Assembly: GCF_000430665.1 (NCBI RefSeq)
Contig: NZ_AUML01000003.1
Coordinates: 124,001-188,000 of the forward strand
DNA length: 64,000 nucleotides
Direction: 5' to 3'
Origin: Aquimarina muelleri DSM 19832
Lineage (GTDB): Bacteria; Bacteroidota; Bacteroidia; Flavobacteriales; Flavobacteriaceae
Shown: positions 36,569 to 51,500 of the stretch, in pieces
Layout of the letters: every line of letters begins with the position of its first letter
Numbering within the stretch: the stretch's first letter is position 1
Made by a program: the position numbers and the translations under genes
Notes under the pieces: generated by a model
What the model saw: only the letters and a program-made list of their open reading frames with translations
Database searches by the model: none
What the model was told of the DNA's origin: nothing

Positions 36569-39500
36569 ATATTCGCTTTGATCTGCTTCTTCAATATACC
36601 TTGCTAATTCTTTTATTATACGTTTTTCAAAAATTTGAACTAACGATACTTCTACCTGAAATATCTTTTGAATTTCGGAAACCATATAAATAGTCATTAA
36701 TGAATGTCCTCCTAATTCAAAAAAGTCATCCTCAACACCTATATTATCTATATCTAATAACTTGCTCCATATGGATGTTAGTTGTATTTCTGTATCTGTT
36801 GTTGCGATTACACGTTCTTTTTCCTTATCCTGCGTTTTTCCTTCTTTTTCTAATTGTTTTCTATCTAATTTACCATTAGATGTTATAGGAAAAAATGGTA
36901 AAGTAATAAACTTAGTTGGTACCATATATGAAGGTAAATAAATACTAGCTATAGATTTTAACTCTTCTTTATTTACAATTGCATCATCTTTTTCTATATA
37001 AGCAACTATTTGTGGGTTATCTGTGTTTTGATTCTGTACCATAACGGCTACATTTTTAACCTCAGAATGTTTTAGTAATATAGATTCTATCTCTGATAAT
37101 TCAATACGATATCCTCTTACTTTTACTTGTCGATCTATTCTCCCTAAATATTCAAAACTTCCATCTGACAAACATCTGACCAAGTCTCCTGATTTATATA
37201 GTTGTTCTTTTCTATTAAAAGGGTTTGTGATAAATTTTTGATTTGTTAAATCTTTTTTGTTTAAATAACCTCTAGCTAATCCTGCACCTCCGACATGTAA
37301 TTCTCCTGCAACACCATTTGGCAACAGATTTAAATCTTGGTCTAAAACATAACAACTTAATGTAGGGATTGGTACTCCAATATTACTTATTCCTTTATCA
37401 ATGTCTTCTTGCAATACTTCTTTATAAGTAACATGTACTGTTGTCTCTGTAATACCATACATATTAATTAATTTACATGCTGGATATTGTGTTTTCCAAC
37501 TTTGTAATCTTTCTAAACTTAATGCTTCTCCTCCATAAATAATAGTTCTAACATTAAGTTTTAGTTGATTAGCAATAACATAGTCCTGAAGCTTATAGAA
37601 TACTGAAGGGGTTTGGTTTAAAATCGTAACTCCTTCTTTGGATAACAAGTTAGCAAATGCAATAGTATTTGGAGCTATTTCTTTTGGGACTATGACTAAT
37701 CGCCCTCCATAAAGTAATGCTCCATACATTTCCCATACCGAAAAATCAAAACAAAACGAATGAAACATTGTCCATACATCCTTTGTATTAAAATCAAACA
37801 ATGGTGTTTCTGTAATATATAATCTAACAATATTTCTATGTTCAATAAGTACTCCTTTTGGTTTTCCTGTAGTTCCAGAAGTATAAATCACATATGCCAA
37901 ATTATTTGGTGCAATGTTAATTTTTGGATTGTCAGTAGGTTTTTTAGCAATAGCACTCCAATCATCCAAACAAATAATAGTGAACGATTCTTCTATTTCT
38001 ATAAAATCTGTATATATTGATTTTGTAATACAAATTTTTGCATTGACATCTTTCATTATATATTCGATTCGCTCTTTTGGATATGCAGGATCAATAGGAA
38101 CATAAGCTCCTCCTGCTTTTAGGATTCCAAGTAATCCAATCATCATTTCTAATGATCTGTCTATACAAATAGGAACTAAATCATCTGCAACTACTCCTTT
38201 TTCTATCAATAAGTTTGCTACTTGATTCACCTTTTTATTTAACTCATAATACGTGAGTGATTCATCTTGATAAGTGACTGCTATATTTTGAGGTGTTTTA
38301 TTGACTATTTTTTCAAATAGACTTACTATGGTTTCTGATGTAGGATAAGTTACGTTTTGTATAGATGTATTAGTTGTTATTATTTCTTCCTCCTCTTCTT
38401 TAGAAAGTAATATTATGTTTTTTAGATTTATTTCTGGTTTTGCGATTACCTGATCAATCATCTGCATTAAATGCTGTGTCATTGAAACTATACTAGTTTC
38501 ATTATAAGCAGATCGATTGTAACTGAAATTAAAAAACAATTCATCTGCTGGACTAATTATAAGGTTTAGGTCATAATTAGTTTGTGTAAACTGGTCCTCA
38601 ATCTCTATTGTATTATTTCCTTGATCATTGACTCCTTGTAATCCTTCTGCTATAGGGAAGTTTTCAAAAGCCATAATATGATCAAATAATTGGCTTCCTA
38701 ATTGACTTTGTGACTGAACATCAGCTAATGTTAGATGTTGATAATTAGATGCTTCCAAAGAGCTATCTCTAGACTGCTGTATTAATGTATTAAAAGATGT
38801 ATCGCTGTCTGCAATTATACGAATAGGAGTTGTATTGATAAATATCCCAACAATTTCCTCTGTTCCTTCTATTTCTGGGGGTCTACCAGATACAACTGCT
38901 CCAAATACAACATCATTAGTATTATTATATTTTTGCAACAAAACTCCCCATAAACATTGTATAACGGTATTAAGTGTTACTTGATTATCTGTTGCCAGTT
39001 TATTTAATCGCTTTGTTTTATCTTCTGGAATAGTCAGGTAATATTCTGCTACTTCATAAGTATTATCTGTGATTTGCTCATTTTTATACTTAGGCAGCCC
39101 AACCATCTGATCATAGTTTTCTAAATATGAGTTCCAATAAGATAGTCCTTGTTTTTTATTTTGTTTCTGTAACCATTTTATATAATTACTAAAAGGATAT
39201 GTTTCTTTGGTTATAAATGATGTGTTAGAAATAATGGCGTTATAAATTGTAAAAAAATCAAGAGAAACAATTCCATTACTCCATCCATCAATAACAACAT
39301 GATGAGTTGTCCAAATCACACTATAGGTATCGATATCTTTTTGTATTACAAATAGCTTAGTTAACACGTCTTCTGTTAAATCAAAACCTGTTAAGCGCTC
39401 TTGTTTTTTAATATTTTCTTCATAGCTTTTTTGTGCTTCAATCGATAAATGGGATATATCTTGAAATTGTACTTTTCCTTTTCTCGATTTTAGAACAATT

Positions 39501-42500
39501 TGCAATGGTTTAGAAACTTCATTGTATATAAATACTGTTCTTAATACTGCATATTTTTGAATAAGTTTATCCAGCGCTTCTTCTATTGCGGGTATTTCAA
39601 TATTTCCTGATATTGAATATACGGATTGATCTACATATCCTTCTGCGCTTTTGTCATTATATAAAAAATAGAATAACATATTTTCTTGCATTGGAGAAAG
39701 TGAATATATATTCTCGATACCCTCTCCTTCTTCTGCTAAGCGTTTTGTTTTAGAAAGAATTAAATCATACTCTTCTAAGGATATAGATAAGCCAAGATCT
39801 GAAGGAGTTTTCTCTGGATACTTCTTATCTAAACAGTGATCTATTACTTGTATAAGCTGTTTTTGAAATAGTTTACCAAATCTAGAAATACTTTCTTCTA
39901 AAAATTCATTTTCATTGTATGTAATATTTACATGAAATTCATCGTCTACAATTACAGCATTAATATCTAGACTAATTTCATTATGTTTTTCTGCTGAAAT
40001 TTGTTCTCCTGATGATATTGATGACATCTCAAAAACTCCCTTTTCCTCTTTACTTTGACTGTTGATTTGTCCTAAATAGTTAAAACTTATTTCTTTATTT
40101 ATAGGTATAGAAATAGTTTTATTTTGTGCTATATATTTTAAAATTCCAAATCCAATTCCTTTATTAGGGATTGCTCTTAGGTTTTCTTTTACTTCTTTAA
40201 TTTGTTGTCCAATATATATCACTTCTGTGGTATCCAATACTACAGGAAATTCACTTGTAAACCACCCTACGGTTCTTGTTATATCTACATTTTCTATTAT
40301 TTCTTCTCTTCCATGACCTTCTAGATTAATAAAGAATTTTTGTTGACCACTCCATTCGTTTAATGCAAACCCTAGCGCTGTTAACAAAATATCATTCATC
40401 TCGGTATGATAAGCTTCATGAACCGTAGTCATTAAATGATTTGTTTGCTCCGGTGATAATGAAACCGAATAAGTGTCACTATCTCCATGCCTGCTATATG
40501 AAATTTCTTTGTCTTTTGGTAAAGGTGGGCATTGAATATTTACAATTTCTTCCCAATATTTTTGTTCTTCTTTTAATTGATCATCATGCAAAGCATATTG
40601 ATACAATGCTTCGGACCACTCCTTATAAGAAGTACTTTTTTCTTCTATAACCGTAGGCTTTTCGTTTACTATCTGGGTGTATAGTTGTTCAAAATCTTCT
40701 AAAATGATTCTCCAAGAAACTCCATCTATTAATAAGTGATGTATCGCTAATAATAAATGATCTCCTTTATTTGTTTTAAATAATGCTATATGTATTAATG
40801 GCCCGTCTGTAATATTGAGACTACTTTGTATTTCTGTAGCTTTTGTTTCTATTTGTGCTTCGTATCCATCATCGGTTTCTATATCAATACTTGTAAAATC
40901 AAAAACATCTTTTTCTACTCCTCTATTATATGCTGTATAGCTTACTTTATTTGTTTCTTCACTTTTTTCTGCTTTAAAAACCGTTCTTAATGCATCATGA
41001 TGTTCTACTATTTTAGTCATCACTTCTTTTACCATAGCTGCATCAAATCCTTCTTTTTTATATAACATCATCGATTGGTTATAATGATGTAACCCTTCGT
41101 CGATATTTACAAAAAACTCTTGTTGTATTGGTGTAAGGTTTACTTCTCCTTCTACAATATTCTGATCTGCTTTTATCTGCCCTACTTCTTTTACATGCTT
41201 AGCTAAATATTGAATTGTTGGATACTCAAAAAGATGTCGTATTGCTAATTTAAGTCCTTGTTTTTTTAATCGAGCAGCAATCATAATGGCTTTTATAGAA
41301 TCTCCTCCGCTAATGAAAAAATTATTTGTTATCCCAATTTTCTCAATATCTAGTACTTCTTCCCAAATAGCAACTAATATTTTTTCTGTTTCTGTTTTTG
41401 GTGGTACATATGCTGTTTTATCTTCTAATTTCCATTCTGGTAATGGCATTCCTTTTCGATTCACTTTACCATTTGGTGTAAGTGGCATCTCTTCTAATTG
41501 CATAAAGTATGCAGGAATCATAAAGTCTGGAAGTATTTCTGACAAATACGAACGAAGTTTTTCTACTTCAATATTAATTGGTTCTGCTTCATTTTTATTT
41601 ACAGTATAATATGCACATAAATAAATATTTTCTAAACGATCTTTATGTGCCACAACAACTGTTTCTTTAATATCAGAATAGTGTAGTAACTTATCTTCTA
41701 TTTCTCCTATTTCTACTCGATATCCTCTAACTTTTACTTGAAAATCTTCTCTTCCTAAAAAGGACAGGTTACCATCTGGAAGCCATTTGGCAAGATCTCC
41801 TGTTTTATATAATTTACCTTCAGTAGCGAATGGGTTTTCTACAAATCGTTCATTTGTTAATTTAATAGCTTCTTCAGGGTTTATTTCATTTAGGTATCCT
41901 TTTGCAACACCTGTACCTCCTATATATAATTCTCCTGTAACTCCAATTGGCTGCGTGTTCATCATTGAATCTAATACATATAATTGCATATTAGCCATTG
42001 GTTTTCCTATTGGAACATTTCCTCCTTGTCCCATATCACTAATTGTTGCTTCATAAAAACTAGAATCAATTGTTGCTTCTGTTACTCCATAACTATTAAT
42101 GACTCTCATCTGTTTACCAAATCTGGCAACAATTTCTTTAAATCCTTCCATAGGACAGATATCCGAACCTAAAATCAATAACTTAAGGCTATCCACTTGT
42201 AATTGATTCTCATAAATATGATTCATAAATGGAATAATTAATGCTGGAGTAGATTCAAATAATCCAATAGAATACGTATTGATTAAATGATATAAGGCAT
42301 CCCAATCTAAACGCATCGTTTCTGGACAGAGCACTAATTGCCCTCCATTAGTGAGTGCTCGGGCTAAATCACTACAGAACACGTCAAAAGAAATCCCAGC
42401 CATCTGTAAAATATTAGGTTGGATCGCTGGATCATCAAGAAAATCCTTTCTCCATGCATATGTATTATTGATAAAGTTTTGGTGTGTAACCATTACTCCT

Positions 42501-45500
42501 TTGGGTCTTCCTGTAGATCCTGATGTGTAAATAACATAAGCTAAGTCATCTGCCTGTCTTTCTATCGTAAGATTTGGGCAAACCTCATCTGACCATTCGA
42601 TATCTTGTATTGATATACATTTTATCTTATCAGAAATGTTTTGATTTAATGTTTTTCCGCACAGCACTAATTCTGCTCCACTACTTTCGATCATGTACTT
42701 AATTCTATCTTCAGGATAAGAGGATGCTAATGGTAAAAATGCTCCTCCTGATTTTAAAATTGCTATTACTGCTATTATGGTTTCTATAGATTTTTCTGCA
42801 TAAACACCTACAATACTATTATTGGTTACACCTTGATCTATTAATTTTTGTCCTAAATAATTAGCTCGTTGATTTAATTGTAAATATGTGATTTTTTCTT
42901 CGGTTCCCCCTAACACAACTGCTACCTGATTAGGTATTTGCTCTACTTGAGCTTCAAAAAACTCAATAATAGATGTTTTTTCTTCAAAAATACTTCTGCT
43001 ATTATTAAACTCTCTTACTAACAAATGTATTTCATCTTCTGTCACTAATTGTATAGTATCTATCGATTTTTCTGGATTCGTAACAATTTGTTGTATAACA
43101 TTTTTAAAATGCACAATAAATCGGCGCATGGTAGATTCTGCAAATAATTTTGTGCAGTAATTAAGTCTTCCTTTTATAGTACCTGCTTCTTCATAACAAT
43201 CGAGTGATATATCAAACTGCGCAGATTTAGTATCAAACTCAAAAGGTGTTACCAAATTATTTTCAATCTCTTTTTCTTCATCTCCAAAATTTTGAAGCGA
43301 AAACATTGTATCAAATAATGGATTTCTACTGGTATCTTTTTCTATGTTTAGTTGATCAACTAAGTCATCAAATTGATATTCTTGGTACTCAAAAGCATTC
43401 ATTGAGTTTTGTTTCACCTCTTCTAAATATGTAATAAAAGATTTTTCTGAAACAATGTGATTTCTCATCGCCAAAGTATTGATAAACATTCCTATTATCC
43501 CTTCTAATACTTTGTGTTTTCTTCCTGCTGATGGGGTTCCTACAATAATATCCTTTTGCCCAGTATACTTATATAACAACACATTATAGATTGCCAATAA
43601 TAGCATATATAGTGTTGCTCCGTTTGTTTGAGCTAGTTCTTTTAATTTTTGAGATGTTAATATCTCTAACTCAAAAATTATTGTATTTCCTTCTGAACTT
43701 TGCATCACTGGTCTGTTATAATCCAGTGGCATATCCAGTACTGGTATTTTCCCTTTAAAACGTTCTAACCAATATGCACTCTGTTTTGCTACATTTTCTG
43801 TAGATAATTGCTCATGTTGCCATGCTGAAAAATCTTTATATTGAAGAGGAAGGTCTACTAATTTTTCTCCTTCGTATAATAATGCAAATTCTCTAAGTAA
43901 AATATCCATCGATAAACCATCAGAGATACTATGATGCATATCAAAAACCACTAAATACTGTGGACCTGAAGCATCTGTAATTTCTAATAATGTTACTCTT
44001 AATAACGGTACCTTAGAAAGATCGAATGGTTGGATATGAGTTATTGCATAATCGTACAAATCCTTTTGCAATATTGTGTCGTACTGAATTTGAAAATCTA
44101 TTGAATCATGTACTATTTGTACTAATTCATCCTCAATTAAGTCAAAGGATGTCCTTAAACTTTCGTGTCTTTGAATCAATTTTTCAAAAACTTTCTGAAA
44201 TTGAACTTTATCTACATCTGTATTTAATATAAAAGCTCCTGGCATATTATAACCAGTACTTTCTAAATCAAATTGTTGTAAAGCATATAACCTGCGTTGC
44301 GCGGAGGATACTTTATAGTAAGGTTTCTTTTCTACAGGAGTTATAGTTACTATAGATATTTTTTCTGCTTTATCAATAAATGAAGCTAATTCTTTTAATA
44401 CTGGATGCCTAAATACATCAGGAACTGTTACTTCTACTTCTAAAGTTCTGGTTATTTTAGAAATAAATAGAATTACTTTTAATGAATGACCTCCTAGTTC
44501 GAAGAAATTATCTAAAATACTTACTTGCTCGACTTGTAAAACCTCTTTCCATATATCAACAAGTGTTGCTTCTATTTCATTTGATGGTGGAACATGTATT
44601 TTTTGTTCTCGTTTTGGTGTTTTGAGTTCTAAAAGACTTTTGTTATTAATTTTTCCATTGGCCGTCAATGGGATTTCTGATATCTCAATAATATGAGAAG
44701 GTATCATATACTCTGGTAAGTGCGTACCTAAATATTGTTTTATTCCTGATAACTCACTTCCTTGATTTAGTACTACAAATGCTACTAATTCTTTTGAACC
44801 AATATCTTCTTGATTTTGAAGTAAAACGACGCTTTGTTTTACCTGCTCACATTGCACTAGTGTTTCTTCTATTTCTTTTAATTCTATTCTATATCCTCTT
44901 AATTGTACTTGTTGATCTTTTCTACCTACAAATGCAATGATTCCATCTGAATTCCATCGTGCTAAATCTCCTGTTTTATATAGTCGTGTTTCCTTTTTAT
45001 TTATTGTATGATATATAAATTTACTTGCTGTAAGTTTCGTGTCATTATAATATCCTTTGGCCAAGCCTTTTCCTGCAAGATATAATTCTCCTATTACACC
45101 AGGTGGCAGAACGTTAAGATGCTCATCTAATATATATGCTTGGGTATTTGCAATTGGTCTACCTATAAAAGGAAAATCATTCTTGTCCTTTTCTTGTACT
45201 TCATAAGCTGTAGCAACCACAGTATTTTCTGTAGGCCCATAATTATTCACTACTTTATAATCCAAGTCGGCAACCTTAATCCTAGCTAAACTATCTCCTC
45301 CTGTTAATATATAGGCAAGAGGAGTGGTTTTATATCTTGTTAGTTCGATAAAATCCGGAACTAATGCTGTTGCGATAAAACTATGAGAAATTTTATTGGA
45401 GACGATATAGGATACTAACTTTTCTAGATTAAGTTTTGTTTCTATTGGAACAATATTTAATGTTGCTCCTGCACATAAATACGGCCATATTTCCCAAGTA

Positions 45501-48500
45501 AAAGCATCGAATCCTACTCCTGCCATAACAGATGCTATACTTTTATTGGTTACTTTATATGCTTGTATATGCCATCCTATTAAGTTTGCAATAGAATGAT
45601 GTGTTATCATCACTCCTTTTGGTTTTCCTGTTGTTCCTGAAGTATATATAACATACGCAATATCTTCTGAATTGATTTTTGGTAAGTCAAACTCTATTTT
45701 TTCCTGTGCTATTACATCTCTTTGTTCCTCTAATATTATGTTTTGAACAACTATGTTTTTAGGGCAAGAAGCTGTATTAGTTACCAACAATACTGCTTCT
45801 GAGTTTTCAATAATATAAGAAATCCTATTATGAGGGTATGTAGGATCGATTGGTACATAAGCACTTTTACACTTTAAGATGGCTAGTAGCGTGATAATCA
45901 TATCTGCAGAACGATCCAAACATACCGCAACAAGACTGCCTGGTATTACCCCTTTTTTATGTAAGTATGCGGCTAATTTATTTGATGCCTCATGTAATTC
46001 TTTGTAAGTGTATGTTTCTTCTTCTGTAACTATTGCTAATTGATCTGGTGTTTGATGATAATAGGTTTCAAATACTTCACAGATATTGCTTAATCCAAAA
46101 TTTTGAATTGGTGTATTAAACTCATTAAAAACCTCTTGTAATTCTGTATTAGTAATTAACTGAATTTCTTTATTCTTTTTATCTGGTAGGCTGGCTACAT
46201 TTTCTAAAATATGTATAAAATGCTTTATCAGCCTTTCTATAGTATTTTTATGAAATAAAGCTGTAGCATACTCTACTTCTCCAAGAATTTTTCCTTCTTT
46301 TTCTTGACAAGTAATCGTTATATCTACTTTTGATGTAACCCCTTCTGATTCATAAGGCTCTATTTGTAGTTCTCCTTGTTGTTCTACTTCTTCATCTAAA
46401 TTCTGTAAAGTAAAAATAGTATCGAATAATGGGTTTCTGCTTAAATCTCTAGGAATATCTAATGCTTCTACCAATTCATCAAATTGATAATCTTGATGAT
46501 CAAATGCTTGTATACTATTTTCTTTTACCTCTTGTAATAACTCTCTAAATGTTTGATTTGGATTGGGATGGTTTCGAATCGCTAATGTATTTACAAACAT
46601 TCCTATAACTCGTTCGATATCTAATTGTGCTCTACCTGATATTGGTGTACCAACAATGATATCTTCTTGCCCTGTATATTTATGTAACAAAAGAGTATAT
46701 CCCGCCAGTAATGTCATAAAGAGAGATGCTGATTCTTCTTTTGCTACTGTTTTAATACTTTGTACTATCGTTTCATTAATTTCAAAAGCAATAGTTGTTC
46801 CATCAAATTGCTGTACTGCTGGGCGTGGATGATCTGTTGCTAATTGTAATACAGGTAATTCTCCTTCAAATTGTTTTTGCCAATAGTTTTTTTGGTTTGT
46901 TATTTTATCTGAGTTTAATAGCTCATTTTGCCAAACTGCATAATCTCTATACTGTATATGTAATTCTGGTAATTGAATACCATCATAAAGGGCTCCTAAT
47001 TCTTGAATTAAAATCCCCATAGATACTCCATCAGAAATGATATGGTGCATGTCATAGAACAATACTGCTTGGGGGATATCCAAATCCTTTAACACAGCTA
47101 ATTTCATTCTAAAAAGACCTGGTTGGGTTATATCAAAAGGAATTACAAACTCTTGATATATGTCTGATAATTCTGATTCTGTTGTAGTAATACTGTCTAG
47201 TGCAAATGGTACAGTTGCATGAATAATCTGAGAAGGACGATCTTCAATAATACTAAATGAAGTTCTTAATGATTCGTGTCTTTGTATTAGTTTTATAAAT
47301 GCTCCTTCTAGTCGTTTAACATCTATTTCACCTTTGATTATAACTGCATTTGGCATATTATAATTAATTCCTGCATCATCGAATTGTGATAAAATAAAAA
47401 TTCTTTTTTGAGCAGAAGAGACTTCATAATATTCTTGATCTGGGGCTTTTTTAATCTCCTTATATAGGCTTACATCTAATGTCGCTATGTATCTTGCTAA
47501 TTCTTTAATAGTTGGTTTCTCAAAGATCTTAGCTATTGGCATTATTATATCAAACTCTTTACTTATTCTTGAGTTTAGATAAATTGCTTTTAATGAATGT
47601 CCTCCAAGTTCAAAGAAATTATCTCCTACTCCTATTTGCTCAATATTTAATATATTTTGCCAAATCTGAACTAATGATTCTTCTACGTTATTAGATGGGG
47701 CTTCATATACTCTTTCTTTAAATTGAGGTTCTGGTAATGCTTTTTTATTTATTTTACCATTAATTGTTAGCGGGAGTTGATCTATTTTAATGAAATAACC
47801 AGGGATCATGAATATAGGAAGAGATTTGGTCATATATTCTTTTATATCATTAACCGATACTTCTTCAGAATTAGTGACATAATATGCACAAATATGTGGA
47901 TTATGTTGAGGGTCAGACCAAACTTTAATTACTGCTTCTTTTATTGGTTCATAACCAATTAATTGATCATAAATCTCTCCTAGCTCAATCCTAAACCCTC
48001 TTATCTTTAACTGATCATCTGTTCTTCCTATAAATTCTATATTTAAATCTTGTGACCACCTTACTACATCACCTGTACTGTAATACCTTCCTATACCTAA
48101 TTGATCTATTTTAGTGTCAAAATCTAATTTAAACTTCTCTTCTGTTAACTCTTTATTTTTCCAATATCCATCAGCTAAACCATCACCAGACAATAACAAT
48201 TCTCCCAAAGCCCCTTTTGGTTGTATATTTCCCCATTTATCTACTACTACTGCTATAGTATTTGATAATGGTTTTCCTATTGGAATTGTAGTTTCATAAT
48301 CGCTAATGGCATTAACTGGGTAATATGTCGCATATACTGTACTTTCTGTTGGTCCATATACATGGATAATTCTATTTTCACCAAGAGCCTCAAAAGCTTT
48401 TTGTACATGTTTTATGGATACATTTTCTCCTCCAAACAAAATTTTACGAACTTTGTTAAGGCAACCTATATTTACGTCTACAATTGTATTAAACATTGCA

Positions 48501-51500
48501 GTGGTGACAAAAAAGACGGATATATTGTTATTTTGAATAGAGTTAGATAAGCTATTAATATCTAAAAATTCACTCTTATCAATCATAACTAACATAGCTC
48601 CACTTAAGAGCGCTCCATAAATATCAAATACAGAGCCATCAAATGCATAATTTGATAATTGAAGAATTTTGTCTTTTTTATTAATATCTATATAGTTTGT
48701 CGACTGTACTACACGAGTAACATTATAATGTGATGTTAATACCCCTTTTGGTTTTCCTGTAGATCCTGATGTATAAATCATATAACAGAGATCCTTAGAA
48801 CTTCCTGTATGTTCTGGGTTATGTTCTGGATATTTTTCTAAATCTATATCTTCAAAAACAATAGTATTTATTTTATTAGCTATAGAGTTACTGAATTTCT
48901 TTTGTGTCAATAATATCTGTGTACCACTATCTTCTAATAGGTATTGTATTCGTTCTTCAGGATACTGCGGATCTATAGGTAAATATGCTGCTCCAGTTTT
49001 TAAAATCCCTAATATCGTAATTATCATTTCTGGAGATCTATCAAAAAGCATTGCTATGACATCCCCATTTTTAACTTCGGATTCTAATAATAGATGCGCT
49101 ATACGATTCGCTTTATCATTAATTTCTTGATATGTAAAATCTATTTGGTGATACCTTAGTGCAATACTAGCTGGATCTATCTCTACTTGTTCTTCAAATA
49201 ATTGATGAATAGTTTTATCTTTTGGATATGCTGTCGTTGTATCATTAAGAGATTGTATTTCTTTTTCTTCAACTTCTGTTAGCAAACTATGATCATGGAC
49301 AAAATTAGTCGGATTTTTTAGTATTCCTTCTACCAACTGTATAACATGGTCGCCTATGGATTGTATTGTTTCTTCTGCATATACAGTACTATTATAACCG
49401 ATATTAAAAATTAATTCATCTCCAGGAATTACGGCAATTGTAAAATCATAATTGGTTTGCCAAAAATGATCTGCATACACCATCTCCACATCACTATCTT
49501 CTGGCATTTCTAAATCATTCTTTTCTTGATATACCGGATAATTTTCAAATACCAATAAGTGATCTAAAAGATTATTCGTTAATACTGTTCTCGACTGAAT
49601 ATCTGCTAATGGAACGAAATCATATTTCTGAGATTTTCCTATTTGTTCTTGTAGTTTCTGCAATATCTCAGTAAATGATTGATTGTTTTGAGATGTTACT
49701 CTAACTGGAATAGCATTGATAAATAACCCTACTGTTTGCTCTATATTTTTTACTTCGGGTGGTCGCCCAGAGACAATGGTACCAAATACTACATCATCTG
49801 TATTGTTATATCGTTGAAGTATAGTTCCCCAGAGTCCTTGTATTACGGTATTTAATGTTGTACTATTTTCTTTAGCAAGATTCTCCAGATCTCTTGTTAC
49901 AGTTTTATCAAGTTTAAAAGTATACTGGTTTGCAGTATAACTTTGGGTTGTTTTTTTAACAAAAGATGGTAAGGTTGCTGTTTCTTCATATCCTTCGAGA
50001 TAATTTTGCCAGTACTGTAATGCTTCTTCTTTATCTTGACTTTCGAGCCATTTTATATAATTTCCAAACTGCCCATTGGTTTCTAAAGAAATTTCACTAC
50101 CCGCATTTAAGGAGTTGTAAATATGAAAGAACTCTCCCATAATAATACCTAAACTCCATCCATCCATAATAATATGATGCAAACTAATAACAACTTCATA
50201 ATGATTACTACCATAATCAAGTATTGCCATTCTTATTAATTGATCTTTTTCTAGATCAAATCCTCGCTCTCTATCCTTACTTAAAAATTGTTCTTTAAAT
50301 TGTAGTTTATCCGTATCCGATAGGATTTGAATATCTTGATAATTGACTATTGATGGTCTTTCTTTAATAACTACTTGTAGTGGTTTTGGGATCTGAGATG
50401 ATATAAATAATGTTCTTAAAACATCATGTCTCTTTATCAATATATTGAAGGCTTTATTGATAAAATCTTTATTTAGTTCTCCCTTAACTTCCATATTAGA
50501 TTGCTCAAAATACATTGTTTTTGAGGCTTCATATAAGGCATGAAAATACAGTCCTTCCTGCATTCCTGATAACGGGTATATTTTATCGATATAAGATTGC
50601 TGACCTATTAGACCTTGCACTGTATCATTAATCTTAGCTAAAGTCGATAATTCGATATCTAAATTATAATCTGAAGGTGTTGCTATTGTTTTTTCTTGTA
50701 AAGCACAATGCTCTATAATTTCTTTTAAATTCTTTTTAAATTGCTTTGCTAGTTTAGATATTGTGGTATTTTTAAACTCTTTAGAATTAAACAAAAAGTC
50801 TATTCCTAAACTATCATCAGCGATCATCCCTGAAACTTCTAATGCGTATTTAGCAGTATTATCCTCACTTTCTTCGTCTCCAGTTTTTAATGGAGAAATA
50901 TCAAAAAGGTCAGAAGATGCTTCTTCATTAAACTGTCCGAGATAGTTGAATACGATTTCTGGTTTTATAGTAAAATCTATACTATTCTCTTGTTTCAGAT
51001 ATTTTAAAAGTCCGTAACCTATTCCTTTATTTGGTATTCTTCTACTATTTTCTTTTGTTTGAGAAATGAGCATCGGAAGATCTAATTCTTCTACCGTAAG
51101 GTGTAATGGATACATGGATGTAAACCAACCTATTGTCCTGCTAATATCTACTGTGTCTATTATGTTTTCTCTACCATGACCTTCCATCATTATACACACC
51201 TCTTTTTCTTGTGTCCATTGTGCAATTGTTTTACTTAGAGCTGCTAATAGAATATCATTTACTTCGGTTGTGTATGCTTTGTTTGCTTTTTTTAATAAAG
51301 CATTTGTATCTTTTTTTGAAAGCTTTATGGATACAACTTCTGTATCTCGAAGTGTTTTTGTTTCAGGTTTATAATCTTTTGGTAAAGTGGCAAAATGTGT
51401 GTTCTCTATTTTTTTCCAGTAGTTGACTTCTTTTTGTAATTCTTTACTGTTTTCTGCATATTCAGACAAAGACTTAGACCATTGCTTAAATGAAGTTGTT